The position numbers and the translations under genes are program-made. The notes under the pieces were generated by a model. The model did not search any database, was not told the DNA's origin, and was given only the letters and a program-made list of their open reading frames with translations. Of a DNA stretch of 64,000 bases, positions 26,511 through 38,276 are shown piece after piece. This DNA is from Cyathus striatus (Eukaryota > Basidiomycota > Agaricomycetes > Agaricales > Nidulariaceae): positions 1,446,991-1,510,990 of the forward strand of contig JAOVFP010000024.1 of assembly GCA_025738555.1 (NCBI GenBank). Reading direction: 5' to 3'. Positions within the stretch are counted from its first letter, which is position 1. Each line of letters begins with the position of its first letter.

Positions 26511-26934
26511 CATCATGGGTATTGAGATGGATGTATCTCATATATCTTACGTTATTTTCTCCTCACGACAGAATGATTTCCCATTTTGAAGGCTTCGATA
26601 ATATTTGAATAGCGCTGTATGTTCCTTTTAGGTGTACCTACCTTGGTCTACATTCCATGCTATCATGTACTTCCTGAACTGCTTATGTGGAGTGTCAGGA
26701 GGTTATTTACTACTTATTGTTGACTTATTGCCCTATCGGAGAAGACCGTATCGATGAGATGATGAATCGCGTTAAGGTCGCGCCATCGGTTGCAACGACA
26801 CCTTAGTATACTTAAACACCATCAAAGATGTTGTCGCAGGTTGTTGCCCCGAACTTCATTGCTTAACAGGAGATAAATTCTCTGACGCAACACTTTAATC
26901 AGAAATTAGAGAATTGTTTACAGTTAATAGTATT
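26511..26934. promoter_or_regulatory. Intergenic region upstream of MET14
   Basis: 424 bp between the PgpI stop and the APS kinase start. It must hold the 3' end of the first and the promoter of the second. No TATA box or binding motif stands out clearly. Confidence 0.4.
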
Positions 26935-27762
26935 ATGGCCACCAATATTACATTTCATCCAGGTACGTATGACAAGTGTTATCACTCTTACTCACCTCTT
27001 CCATGATTTTGTGATCTAGGATCTGTAACTTCACCCGAGCGGGGAAGCTTTTTAAATCAAAGAGGCGTCACTATATGGCTCACCGGACTCAGTGCGAGTG
27101 GAAAGGTCAACAACTTGCTTTGTTCGTTCCATATATTGACTCTTATCCTCCTGTTCAACAGTCTACTATTGCTTGTGCTCTAGAGCAACATCTCCTGCAC
27201 TTGCAAAAGTTCGCATATCGACTAGACGGTGATAATATAAGGTTCGGTCTGAATAAAGACCTTGGTTTCGACGACAGGTCGAGGAGCGAGAATATTCGAC
27301 GTATTAGCGAGGTACCGTACGGTGCTTAACCACTTTTCGGGATCGTGATGACATTCTCTAATTTAGGTTTCAAAGCTTTTTACTGATGCTTCATGCATTA
27401 CAATTACTGCTTTCATTTCTCCTTATCAAGTGGACAGGGCGCTCGCCCGCGAGCTGCATGTTAAAGCATCCTTACCATTTGTTGAGGTTTTCATTGATGC
27501 ACCTCTTCACGTGGTAGAACAACGAGACCCGAAGGGTCTTTACAAAAAGGCCAGGGCGGGAGAGATTAAAGGTTCGTGCAGTCAGTTTCTTTTTCCTCAT
27601 ATAAAAACTTTACGACCGATTTCAGAATTTACTGGTATATCTGCACCATATGAGGCACCCACAGCTCCAGAAATTCACATCAAGACACACGAAACCTCTA
27701 TTGAAGATGCAGTGCGCATTGTTACAGAGTATCTAATCGAAAAAGGATATATAATAATATAA
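26935..27762 (+). CDS. MET14: Adenylylsulfate (APS) kinase
   Basis: Phosphorylates adenosine 5'-phosphosulfate with ATP to give PAPS, the second step of sulfate activation in assimilation toward cysteine and methionine. The start [10 protein letters not shown] is followed by four short introns (about 26,963-27,019, 27,105-27,162, 27,311-27,366 and 27,572-27,626). The spliced frame shows the P-loop GLSASGKST (interrupted by intron 2 after the Lys), the [13 protein letters not shown]-binding segment, [18 protein letters not shown] and [15 protein letters not shown]. About 200 residues, the normal length for single-domain fungal enzymes. Its stop lies only 43 bp from the stop of the convergent kinase gene, so 3' UTRs probably overlap. 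Confidence 0.95.
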
Positions 27763-27805
27763 TTACCACTGATACCTGTCGAACACCTATATGAGCTGCT
27801 ACTTC

Positions 27806-30430
27806 TTACACATGTAACGCCTCGATAGTGTTTTCAGGACTATACTCGTTTCCTGAGGTTGATTCTTGCTCCTCTTCTATGGTCGTCGACATCGCCGAAT
27901 CCAAAAGGTTGTTGAATCCAGACTCAATTGTGGAGAGCCAAGACATCAAATCATTAATAGTATGCGCAAGCACTGAATGCGCATTTTCACTTTCTATCAA
28001 ACCGGGATAGTCCAAAGGTGCAACTGTGGGTAGTGTTGTTGATGACGAGGGAGCTTCCCAATAATGCAAAGGTCCTTTCGTTTGCGCCGCTCGGGTTCGT
28101 ATATTTGAACTTAAAGTAGCATTACTACTGGATGCAAATCCAGGTTCCCGAAAATCAGGATGTTCGCGACCAGCATCGTTTGATGATGGTACAGATGAGC
28201 CCAAGTTACTTGGGATAAACGAAAAATTTCTGTTTGCTACAGCAACTGATGGAGAAGGAGGAAGAAGATCTTTCATGCCAACATGGTAGTCAGATGATAA
28301 TGCTGGTATCTGCATTTAAGTAGCATGAACTAAATGCTCGAAAATTGAGGAGATACCACCCACCTTAAGCACATCTTTTAAACCAGGAGTTCCTAGACCA
28401 TTAGAAAGATAACCAAGGGAGCCTTCTGTGCGGCCTTTCTCACTTATGGAGCGAGAAAATAATTTACGGTTCAATGAAGGGGACACCAATGGATCCGGGT
28501 TTATATTACCCTTGAAGGACATATATTCTTCATGCTCAGAATTCGAATTAGACGGCAGCGCTGTAGCAGAACGTGTGCGTGTTATGGGTAAAGGCGTTGG
28601 AAGATCCGTTGCAACCAGTCGCTTCGTGGACGATGAAATATCCAGGGAGTAAGCTGCCTGATGCCCAGTGACATAGGTGCCACTTTTAGTAGGGCGGTCT
28701 GAATAAATCACATCAACATCGAGTCTCCCGTTTACCGCCTTTGGCGAGCGGGGTGTGGTCACCGGATACAGAGGAGATATTGGAAATTGAAAGGTGCCGG
28801 GTGAGACAACTTCATCTGCCTGAGTTTGGGTTTCAGCTGGGCTCTGTGAGCGTTTCTGACTCGTGCCCAGCCGAAGCGGCACCATAGAAGATGGTGCATA
28901 CGTCAATATGTCCGGAGTAATTTTCAGACCTGAATTTATTAATTCTTCTCCCGAGGTTTCATTGGTCACCGAGGATGGCCTAGAATAATGCTCCACTTCA
29001 GACATGTCGGAGCTTAGTTCATATGCTTGTACAGGTTGATTAGAGTGTGTGCGAAGAGCACGCGGAGGAAATGCATAAGTAGAGCTTTTATCCAACGGCC
29101 CGTCAATCTCTTGATTTAAGGTTAAACTGGACGTCATCGTTTGCGGCTGTTCTTTGGAGGAGGTGTATATGTGGGAAGATTGTGCAAATGATGATTGAGC
29201 CGAGGCAGCAATTGAAGATTGGCTTAGATTCCCGTCATCAAATAAAGTGCGAAGTGAGGAAGGAAGGACAAGTGGATGGTGTGCGCGAATCGTAGTTTGC
29301 TCGTGAGCGCGGTCGCCCGATGCACTTAGGAGATTATCAGAATCAGAATAAACGGATCTTCCACGAACAGTATCAAATTCCCAGTTTTGCTCTTCTTTTT
29401 CTCCAAACCTAGGAAAGTACTCAATTTATGGGTCATATATGAAAGGCAAAGTGTGCTTACTCATTCTGGTCGTCCTGTTCCCAATCCAAAGGACCAGCAA
29501 GACTAGCTCTTGGCCCCATGTTCTGCAAACGGATGATGAGATCCTTTAAAATCGAATTCGAAACTTTGGAGATGGACTTCATCCACTTCGCTTTCATCAA
29601 TTCATCTGCAGGAAGACGCTAAATTAATGAATAAGAATGACTCATATCAAAGGTATTGAGCTGCACACCTCGATAGGTAGTTCCCTAAGGCAAAGAGCCA
29701 TAAAGTCACGCATATCTTTACTTCCCTCCTGCTCTGAAAGGCGGGGGGGTTTGGTTCTAGGAATGATATCCATGACCTTGAACTTGTCCAGATTAGAGTG
29801 AGGTGGGCTCCCCTTTATCATTTCGTAAATCATAATGCCCAAACTCCATATATCCGCTTTGGTGTCATATACAGGCACACTCTGTACAACTTCTGGAGCC
29901 ATCCAATATGGGGTTCCCGTCAACGTATTCCTTTTACTGGATGTTGTTGCGAGAAGGGCTGATACGCCAAAATCACAAATCATAACCTTCCCTGTGGCAT
30001 TAACAAGTATATTAGCGGCTTTTATATCCCTATGTATGACAGGGACTTTGTGGAGGTAGCTTAAACCAATAAGGACCTCTCTTATAATGACAGAGACATA
30101 CTTCTCCTCGAGGCAGCCATCTTTGGAGGCTTTCATCAAGGAAAGAACACTTCCACCTTGGGCACACTCCATGACAATCCAAACGCGGGGACCATCCATA
30201 TAGCAGCCATAGTACTTGGTTATATTTGGGGCGTCTCTAAGCTGTGTGAGCAAAGACACTTCTCTCTGGATGTCGCCAACGTCGTCGTCTGGAGTATCTA
30301 AATTGATGATTTTGAGAGCAACAATGTTTCCGGTTGGAATATGTTTTCCTTTGTGAACAGATCCATAGGCGCCTTTCCCAATGGTTTCGAGACGTTGATA
30401 GAGCTGGTGCACTGAAGGCTGCTGAGACAT
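27806..30430 (-). CDS. KIC1: Germinal-centre-type Ste20 kinase, KIC1/NAK1-like
   Basis: Predicted kinase of the RAM/MOR polarity and cell-separation network. Start chosen at MSQQPSVHQLYQRLETIG (30,430); an in-frame ATG at 30,451 would add seven residues. The kinase domain is complete: GKGAYGSV loop, VALKIINLD Lys, HRDIKAANIL catalytic loop, DFGVSAL, the GTPYWMAPE activation segment characteristic of the GCK group, and DIWSLGIMIYEM. After an intron near 29,670-29,615, RLPADELMKAKWMKSISK closes the domain. The long C-terminal tail is Ser/Pro-rich and low complexity and ends IEALHV at 27,806. Introns lie at about 29,400-29,460 and 28,315-28,366. Long disordered tails are typical of fungal Kic1/Nak1; Sid1-type kinases are shorter. 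It is divergent from eIF2B-gamma and convergent with MET14. Confidence 0.85.
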
Positions 30431-30729
30431 CAAAAAACGAGATGGGAACAAGGGGTATAAGTATCTGAAAAAAGAGGAAAGGAACAGGATTAGAGAGTGT
30501 TCACAAGCAGGATAAGATTTGGGGTGGTTGGGCTGTTAATAAGGTAGTAGTAAGTTAAGTAGTAGTAAGTAAGCTTAGTATTCGGAGCAGCAGTAAGCGC
30601 AATAAATAATTGAAATATTATTTTACGGATCATGTGAGTACGTATATAAATAATCTTATCGAAGATCGCTTTCAAGTAATTACGCCCTCGTCGAGTGCAT
30701 CGTCTTCGACCCTCGAGTTGCCGTCTCTA
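30431..30729. promoter_or_regulatory. Bidirectional promoter, KIC1 / eIF2B-gamma
   Basis: About 300 bp between two divergent starts. It contains repeated TTACTACTACC-type blocks (ACTTACTACTACTTAACTTA on the minus strand, about 30,540-30,575). An in-frame ATG at 30,610 precedes the eIF2B-gamma start chosen at 30,730. No classical TATA box is evident at either side. Confidence 0.5.
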
Positions 30730-32630
30730 ATGGATTTAGACACCGTAAAATCAGAGCAAATTACGAGAGAATTTCTTGCGGTAGTTCTCGCAGGATTTGG
30801 AAACGAGTTTGTCACACCGATTCGATTCGCTTTTCTATGATTTTTATGACTTTTGCCACCATTCTGCCAGGCTTCTCCTCTTACCGATGACTATGGTGAC
30901 GAGCCTTGTCCCAAAGCGTTATTACCAGTTGCCAACAAACCTGTTATTGAATACACTTTGAGCTGGCTGGAACAGTCTGGAATAAAAGGTTCGTTACTTC
31001 ATTATTGCCTCCATTTCTTTCACACTATAATATTTATGTAACCGCAGACGTCCTTCTTATATGTCCGTCCATACATCGTCCATCTATTTATCACCATATA
31101 CACTCCGATGTCTCATCCTCCTCTCTCCGCATTGACCTTCAGACATACGACGAATCTCAGGACTCCAGCGTCGGGACATGTACCCTTTTGCGCCACTTTT
31201 CCAGCCGCATAACAGAGGATTTTGTTCTTGTCTCCTGTGATTTTATGCCACCACCATCACTTCCCCTTACCGTTATGCTGAATAAATTTCGTACTGATGC
31301 TGTCTCTTGTGGTGCAATTGCAACCACCTGTTGGTATGGTTTGCAGAAACCAGAAAAGGGTACTTTTCCTGAGGAGTGGGGCCCCCTTCCATTATCTGTT
31401 CCTATTGTCTGGGAAGAAGCTACAGGGACCCTTCTATATGTTGATACGCCGGATGACGTCGACCGTAACTCAGAAGAACTTGAGCTGCGCATGTCTTTGT
31501 TGTCTCGGTCAGTATTTCCCAGATTATTTCAATATTCTCTATCATCCGGGTCTAATATTGGCGTAACAGACATTCGCGGACCAAGCTTTCATCGTCTTTT
31601 CATGATTCCCACGTATATGTTTGCAAGCGATCTATTCTGGATGTACTTCACAAAAAACCAAATTTGGATTCATTCCGCGAGGAATTCATCCCTTGGCTCT
31701 GCAAAATTCAGTATCAGCGTAGCAAGCGCGAGAAATATACGAAAGGTTTAGCTTCTTCATTCCTGTTGTCAGATTCTGTCTCACCTACCACCTGGTCTAG
31801 TTCTTTATCCTCACACCAATACATCTTCTCAACAACTAGCTTTGCAGCATTCGACACTGCTCCTGCACTCCGGCGATCACCACTTAATGCATTCTACATC
31901 AGTCCCCACTTCCCCTACTGATTCTGATACGGACACAGAGAATATTGCAAGTTTGAAAGTCGGCATCGTCGTACACCCAGCTGAGGCTGGTTTTGCGATT
32001 CGTGTTAACTCCATACACAACTTCCTAGAGATAAACAGACGCGTATGTATCCGAGCACTATATCGCCTGAGCCAGTTACCAACCTGCTTAGTTCCTTGCT
32101 GGCATTACATACGCGCTTCCAACAGATCCAAAGAATAGATCACTAATCGACCAAAGAGCTCAGATTTCCAATGATACCATTATAGGCGATTCAACACAGG
32201 TTTCCGAAAGAACTACTATAAAAAAATCGGTCATAGGGCGCCACTGTATCATAGGTAAAATGGTCAAAATTGTCGGATGCATATTACTGGATCACTGCAT
32301 CATAGAAGACGGGTGCGTTCATGGCATCTTACGTGAAAATAATGATCCGTGTCTGATAGGTAGAGAGAAGTGCCAAATTAGACAGCTGTATTCTGGGGAA
32401 AAACACGAAGATTGGCGCGAAGGCAGAACTCTCTCGTTGTGTAACTCAGGCAGGATATGATGTTGGGCCTGGAGGTATGTCATTGTTAGCAATGGAAACT
32501 TATACTAATGAGTATCGCAGAAACTGTGAAAGGAGAGAAGCTAGATGTTTCGGATTGGACCGCGCAGCAAAGTGACTCGGACAGTCTGAAAGGGGAAGAC
32601 GACGAGAACTTTGATGATACTTTCGAATAA
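30730..32630 (+). CDS. GCD1: Translation initiation factor eIF2B subunit gamma
   Basis: Subunit of the guanine-nucleotide exchange factor that recycles eIF2-GDP; gamma works with epsilon as the catalytic subcomplex. Exon 1 encodes MDLDTVKSEQITREFLAVVL then AGFGNE; after an intron, PLTDDYGDEPCPKALLPVAN is the nucleotidyltransferase-like signature. Following exons give NKPVIEYTLSWLEQSGIK, RIDLQTYDESQDSSVGTC, LRHFSSRITEDFVLVSCDF and, after the intron at about 31,510-31,570, SFHDSHVYVCKRSILDVL. The C-terminal part (about 32,125-32,400) contains isoleucine-patch hexapeptide repeats of a left-handed beta helix (ISNDTIIGDSTQVSERTTI, SVIGRHCIIGK). The acidic tail DSLKGEDDENFDDTFE ends at 32,630. The ATG at 30,610 in the same frame would add a poorly conserved-looking leader, so 30,730 is preferred. 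Confidence 0.9.
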
Positions 32631-32811
32631 CGACGTACGTACATACGGAGTTACTTGCCATGGTTGTGTTATGATTGGGTGCCTTCCAGCCCATGAGACT
32701 CAAAAATAAAAGTAATATAGCAATAGCAAATGTGATATGTAGTTCAAATACAGATGGTGACGGCAGCGCTGCACAAATGGCGTGAATGAAGAGTTTATGC
32801 TGGCCTTTGCG

Positions 32812-35741
32812 TTATGTGTCCAGGCATTTGATTTCCCAAGCCTTGAGAAAAGCGACCCCTCTCCCACCCCGAGTACCACCTACAAAAATTTAAGCTCACC
32901 ATCAGAAATAATAACTGAGTTATGCTCACCTCGGGTACCCCGTGTTCTCTCCCCACGGCCTCTCCGTTCTTGTGCTTGTTCACCGCGCTTTTCACCTTTA
33001 TTTCCGTCCGTTCTCTCTCCCCAGGAACCTGTTCCACCCATCTTTGTATCCAACGACTTCTCATTTTGGTCGATCATGGTTCCTACTTTCTCGGCAATTG
33101 TCTGTGCCAATTGCTGCATTCGAGACAACTCAATTCGATGGAAGATGACAACACCGGCAGCATGATCGAGAGACGCGGACAACTCTTCGTTCCAGATCAT
33201 TTTGGAGACAATCGACGTCACAGTTCGGAGGGGTAGAGAGAAGGTACGCGAAAGCAGGGAAAGGGATAAAGAGCTATAATGAGGAGCGTATGTGAATAGG
33301 TAAGTCCGTAATCCCTGCTCCTGAATCCGTCTGATGCAGGTACATTATAAGCTTCAGTAATATTATAAGGGGCTAAACAACTTACTTTGCCAACATATCT
33401 TTCACGTCTGCAGCCTCGGGCATCAGGCTCCAGATTTTGATACTTTGTATCAAATCTCGACACTGTTCCCATTCCCCATTCTGGAGCGCTTTGCTAGCCT
33501 GCATTATGTGATCCCTAGTGCTTTCTGGTGGGCCAGTGAACACTTGACGATCCGCGAAATCTAATAGTCGTCGGAATGGTTTTGAGATCGCCTTTCGTTT
33601 CAACTCCTCGGAATCAATGCTCGCAAGCAATGGAATCTCTACTAGCATACTGGATACTAGAAAGGCAGCTTCCAATAATTCGGTATTGATGTGCATGTGG
33701 AACGGTAGCTGTCGCTGCTTCTCCGCTTTCTCCTGTTCGGGAGTCAGCACTTGGAAACGTTGCTGGTGAACGCCTTGTGCAAGAAGTTCTTTAACTCTCT
33801 GAGTGGTAAATATCTCCTGAAGCGTAGCTTGCGCTTCCTTTATCAATCCTGAGCGGAAGGCGCAGAGGCCCAGCTGAACTACAGTTCGGTTGTAAAGAAT
33901 TTGAGTAGCTACATCCGTAGAATGTATGGATTCCTGCAAATGTGACATCAGGAGCATGTCACGAGCTGTGTGAAAATCATTGTGAAGGGCGTGATGATAT
34001 ATGTGGCTAAGCATAGCCCGCGTCCTGAGGAGAGAGTTCCCCGATTTATAAAGGTAAACACATAGTGAGTGAATCAAAGATGAGGTAGTTCCATGAATTT
34101 GAAGTGTCATAGAAGGCTTAATCTCAGATGTGTCAACCGCAGATTCCAATGCTTGCACAACAGCGTTCGGCTTACATCAGACCAGTATTAGTCCCTGTAT
34201 TTAAGTATGAAACTAAAAGCCTCACCTTTGAATAAATATGCTCCAAGCGGCGCATGATTACACGTCCGAGAGGATCGTCTTGTTTCGTTTGCTCATAAAA
34301 GGCTTGTGCACGGCATATTGTACAATAGAGGACTTTCTCGTCCTTAAGACGTTCAACGTACTCCGTACCATGCGGATCGATATTCTGCAAGCTACGCGTA
34401 AACTCGTCATCTAGGCGGTCGATGAAACTAATAATGCTGCCCCGAATTCGAACAATCCCATTCTCTGTCGCAGGCGACCTTTCTGCCATTTCATCGTAGT
34501 CATCGGTAACTTCTTGAATGGAATAGTTCGAATCTGCAGCCACAATTGATACGAGTTGATCAACTTCTCGCTGTGCTGACAGCCAAAGTTCAGTGGGCAT
34601 GTGGCTAGATACAGACGAATTGTAATCGAATCGGGAAGAGATCAGCGCGAGAAGTACACGGATGCGCTGGTACGAAGTTGCAGCAACTTCAAGGAGTTTT
34701 TCTAGTATCCTGATTTGTTCTGCGCGGTCGGTATTCTAATAAGAGGTGCGTAAGCGCGTAAAATAGGAAATAGCAACAACGCCATGTACCTTCTTGCCTC
34801 TGGCTTCTTGAACGGCTTGCAAGTTTTTGAAAATGCTTTCGGAGGTGAATTGCATTACCTTCCCTCCCTTCCCCACTGTAGTGAACTCGTCTACTTCATC
34901 TTCGTCAGCAGTAGCTGCAGGACGACGACCGGTAACAGCAACGGTGGATGACGGTTCTCGGGATATTGAAGCCATATAGTCGCGCTCAAAAGCTTCTGGA
35001 TCCTTCAATGTAAAACAGAGCAATCAGCAATGGGAGTGTCATCAATGTGCAGCAATCACCTCCTGGTACTTCTTGACGTCGTCTTCATTTTCCTTAACTG
35101 CTTTCTTAACTTTCTGTTTCATAGCCGTCAGAGCCTTTGCGTTTGTTGCATTCATTTTTTTCTTGGTCTCCTTTTCCTTTACGAGAGCGTTATTGATAGA
35201 TGTCTCAAGGTTGACTAACGTCTTGATATAGAAGGGTGGGATTGGCTCTGCAACATTATGCTGACGCTGGATCATTCGAGCAAGTTTATCAAACTCTACG
35301 GAAGGATATAAATGTTCTTTCAAACATTCAGCATGAGTGGAACCCACCTGTCGAAATCGCGACCCAGTCATTTATTTTGAGAGCGTTCTCCATGGTCTTC
35401 CCAGTAGCCTCCATTTCCATCAATCGCTTTTCCTGTGCACTCAAAATTCGTACTCCAGGTTTCTCGTCTTCATCGCTCTCTTCATCATCAGATTCACCAG
35501 CAAGAGGAAGTGTCGGTTTGGATGGACGCTTCGGTACGTCGCTATCACTGTCACTTTCCTCCTCGTCGGAAGACTCGCTTGAAGAAGAGTCATTGGTGCG
35601 CAGAAATCGGGACATTGCCGGCTTAGCGGCGGTGGTAGTTGGTCTGGCAGGAGCTTGCTCATCACCGCTGGACATGAGCTCATCCTCAGAGGAATCGGAA
35701 TCGGAATCGGAATCGCCTGCTTGTCTGAAAAAACGAGACAT
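32812..35741 (-). CDS. NIP1: Translation initiation factor eIF3 subunit c
   Basis: Core eIF3 subunit that binds the 40S ribosome and eIF1/eIF5. Starts MSRFFRQAGDSDSDSDSSED, the typical acidic N-terminus of eIF3c, then SESSDEEESDSD and KRLMEMEATGKTMENALK. After the intron following KINDW, spliced exons give EFDKLARMIQRQHNVAEPIP, then YMASISREPSSTVAVTGRR, YIHHALHNDF-like helical repeats and the PCI region (MLSHIYHHALHNDFHTARDM; RTYLFTYAPHYSSLSLSLLS; TVTSIVSKMIWNEELSASLD; VVIFHRIELSRMQQLAQ). The tail is Arg/Gly-rich (QERRGRGERTRGTRG), as usual for fungal eIF3c. Introns at about 35,290-35,352, 35,024-35,060, 34,736-34,790, 34,170-34,225, 33,310-33,384 and 32,880-32,930. The final exon join and stop (32,812) are less certain. 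Convergent with eIF2B-gamma, 181 bp apart. Confidence 0.92.
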
Positions 35742-36040
35742 TTTGCGCTCCTAAATAAAGACTTCAAGCTTTTGGTTTAAATGGGATGAGAGATGAGTGG
35801 TAGGATAAGAAATGAGTTGAATCTGTTCAGTAGCTGCTGCACGTCCCTAACCAAAATTTAGAGTTGCGGCTCAAACCGAATTACTTCAAACTCAGAAATT
35901 ATGTAATTCCCACTAACTTTAGTTAGTTGGGTTATGGGGCTCGAAATCAGTAGATTCCAGTGCCGTGAAGCCGTTGCAGGGTCGTGTATACGGAGTTCAA
36001 TTCTTCGGCAGTTTGCTTATGGCACCTTTGTTCGTCCTCT
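35742..36040. other. Upstream region of eIF3c with transposon fragment
   Basis: The first 130 bp are the likely eIF3c promoter. From 35,906 a repeat copy begins (ATTCCCACTAACTTTAGTTA, shared with 38,243). The stretch near 36,000-36,040 resembles 43,725-43,765 (shared TTTGTTCGTCC). CpG becomes rare after about 36,040, marking the start of a transposon island. Confidence 0.5.
35906..35939 (+). repeat. Hairpin repeat D, copy 1
   Basis: ATTCCCACTAACTTTAGTTAGT-type sequence containing the perfect hairpin ACTAAC-TTTA-GTTAGT, followed by GGGTTATGGG. A second copy in the same orientation lies at 38,243-38,276. Probably ends or internal parts of related transposons. Confidence 0.6.
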
Positions 36041-36374
36041 TCAGATAAGTTACATTATGTACTGTTTTCCACTGTTCCCTTGTACACCCCCAATCCCTTG
36101 TACACTGCCTGTTATTTTGGCAAGCAGGCCACCTACATAACTTTAGTCTTCTTATGACAACCTGAATACATCTTTTTTAACCACATATGTTTATTTTTTA
36201 AGTCAGAGCATTCACTTCTTTTGTAATGTTCATATCTACATGTTTTTCCAATTTTTGCGAAATTTGTATCTTACCTCATAATTTTAATGCATCTTCTCAG
36301 GTCTCAAATTGTTTCCAATATCATCATACATATTATAAAAGTAATGACATTGTGTTATATTGTGTGGTTGTACC
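36041..36374. other. AT-rich transposon-island sequence, no gene
   Basis: CpG-poor, AT-rich sequence; no protein recognised. Confidence 0.35.
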
Positions 36375-36787
36375 CATCAGCAAAACAGCATTTTACTTGT
36401 GGACTTGTATAGCTTGTATGGCCTGTGGAAGAGTCAGCAATCATTTACAATCACACATGTACTATTACTAATCTTAGGAGATATATTGATTTTATGATAA
36501 CACAATAAATATGCCAATTAACACCATAAAAAGAATGGAGGTACAGTCCATAGCTACATAGGTTTTATATCTCAAGTTTTTGAGAGAAATTAGCAATGGG
36601 AGGGGTACATTTCATGATCTCCTTAATTGAGTGACTAAGCAATGGTAGTACATATCAGGACATATGATCAGAACTTGTAGCTAAGCAACAATAACTTGTC
36701 ACCATCAGATTTCCAGCACTTGTACAGCTTGTAAGGACTTGTACAAGCTGAAACAAGTTGCACAAGTAAAATGCTGTTTTCCTGATG
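36375..36787. mobile_element. 413-bp inverted-repeat (MITE-like) element
   Basis: The ends are inverted copies: CATCAGCAAAACAGCATTTT at the left pairs with AAAATGCTGTTTTCCTGATG at the right, 25 of 26 bases matching over the arm that continues into ACTTGT. The arms are followed by a looser TTGTA(C/T)AAGCTTGTA-type match. Non-coding. No clear target-site duplication. Confidence 0.7.
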
Positions 36788-37143
36788 CCCTAGGCAGCAT
36801 GGAATGACAGCTTCATCCCTGGGATAAGGAAGGTAGAAGCTTCAGAATCACATCATGTGACATATTGTGACTTGTGACAGATTACAGATGTCACAGATGT
36901 GTAATGATGTGTAACACTGTACAAAGGACTAGTGTGGGCAGAAATTTCTGAAAACAACAAAAAAACATACTACCCCTTCAGTTAGCATTGTATGCTCTTG
37001 AAATTTTGTACATATGATGTTTGAAGTGCTGCAAACATTTCTGTAAAATCAAATTCAATTGCAACTAACTACACAATCTACAATTCTAACATCAAAATTT
37101 AGTGTACAAAGGAATGGTGGGAAACAGTAGTAGTACCTACTTA
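36788..37143. other. No gene recognised
   Basis: AT-rich interval between two small inverted-repeat elements, including GTGACATATTGTGACTTGTGA-like short repeats near 36,860-36,910. Confidence 0.35.
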
Positions 37144-38027
37144 AGATAGGCCTCATACAGATTTGACCACCCCATGTGATCAAAGCATTACAGCATATGA
37201 TAAAACAGTAATTCAAAATTTACTTGCTACAGACTGAACAAATTATATGCTCATAACTACAAAGTGTTGAAAATATATATTTAAATAGCTTGACATTTTT
37301 GATTGAGAAAATAATGAAAATTGGAAGTATTAATACCAAATTACCATTGCTGTCCCATTATAGAAGGTGCAAGGTTGGTACACCATCAAATAGTATTTTG
37401 CAAACCACACTCTGTAAACCTACTGTAAGTATTACTGGCATATAACTACTGATTGTGTAAAACATGAATCTAAATAACATCCAGTTATATGAAGCTAAAA
37501 TGGTGAGAAATGAGGAAGTGGATATCAAATTACTGGCTGTCACACATAATGAAAGGTCAAATAAGATAATATATTGGCACCCAGGGCACCACTAGTGCAA
37601 GGGTTGACCGAAAAATTTGGAGGTTGCACTTGCAAATGAACAGAATCTAATTTATTGCATTGCCATGATGGCACCAGTATCCAACAAAATAAAAAGACTC
37701 AGAAACAATCTATGGGGAGGAAGAAAGAGGAAACACAAAGAATCAGTGGTGGAATCTGATGCTGAGAACAATGATACCAAGACAGTGAGGTATGGTCATT
37801 CTGTTGGTGCATTACATACACTGAAGAAGAGCACTAGAGAAATGGCAATCAAGAGAAGAAAAGACGAACAGGTGGTACATTCTCAAGGATATTAACAAAT
37901 GTGTACAGCATTGATAAGAGGTGGATTACAGCAGTACAATTATCTAATGATGGGTGTCACAGATCATCACAGTTTGTAACAGAATGTCACATCATGTGGG
38001 GTGGTCAAATCTGTATGAGGCCTATCT
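37144..38027. mobile_element. 884-bp TIR element, TA-flanked
   Basis: Terminal inverted repeats of about 31 bp: AGATAGGCCTCATACAGATT at the left and its complement ending GGCCTATCT at 38,027. TA flanks both ends (37,142-37,143; 38,028-38,029), compatible with Tc1/mariner-type insertion. A 92-codon frame at 37,617-37,895 encodes a basic Lys/Arg-rich peptide (RKRKHKESVVESDAENND), of no recognised family. It is nested in the larger transposon island. Confidence 0.75.
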
Positions 38028-38242
38028 TAGTACTGAGGCCTTATACCATAATCAATTCCCCACTAACCTACCTCATGTAACATTCAATGGAGTCATACAA
38101 ACTGTACTTGTTACTATTTAATTGTGTTAAGGTTTAATCTTCCATGCTGTTACTTAATTTTTGAACTGCTTAGTCTGTTATAGAGTACTACTATGAAGTA
38201 CAGCATATCAACAGACACAATAGCTTTTTCTCTGAGTTCTAT

Positions 38243-38276
38243 ATTCCCACTAACTTTAGTTAGTAGGGTTATAGGG
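38243..38276 (+). repeat. Hairpin repeat D, copy 2
   Basis: ATTCCCACTAACTTTAGTTA followed by GTAGGGTTATAGGG; same orientation as the copy at 35,906. About 25 bp downstream lies TACTATTGCTGCCCTAGAGA, which recurs inverted at about 43,660-43,690. Confidence 0.6.
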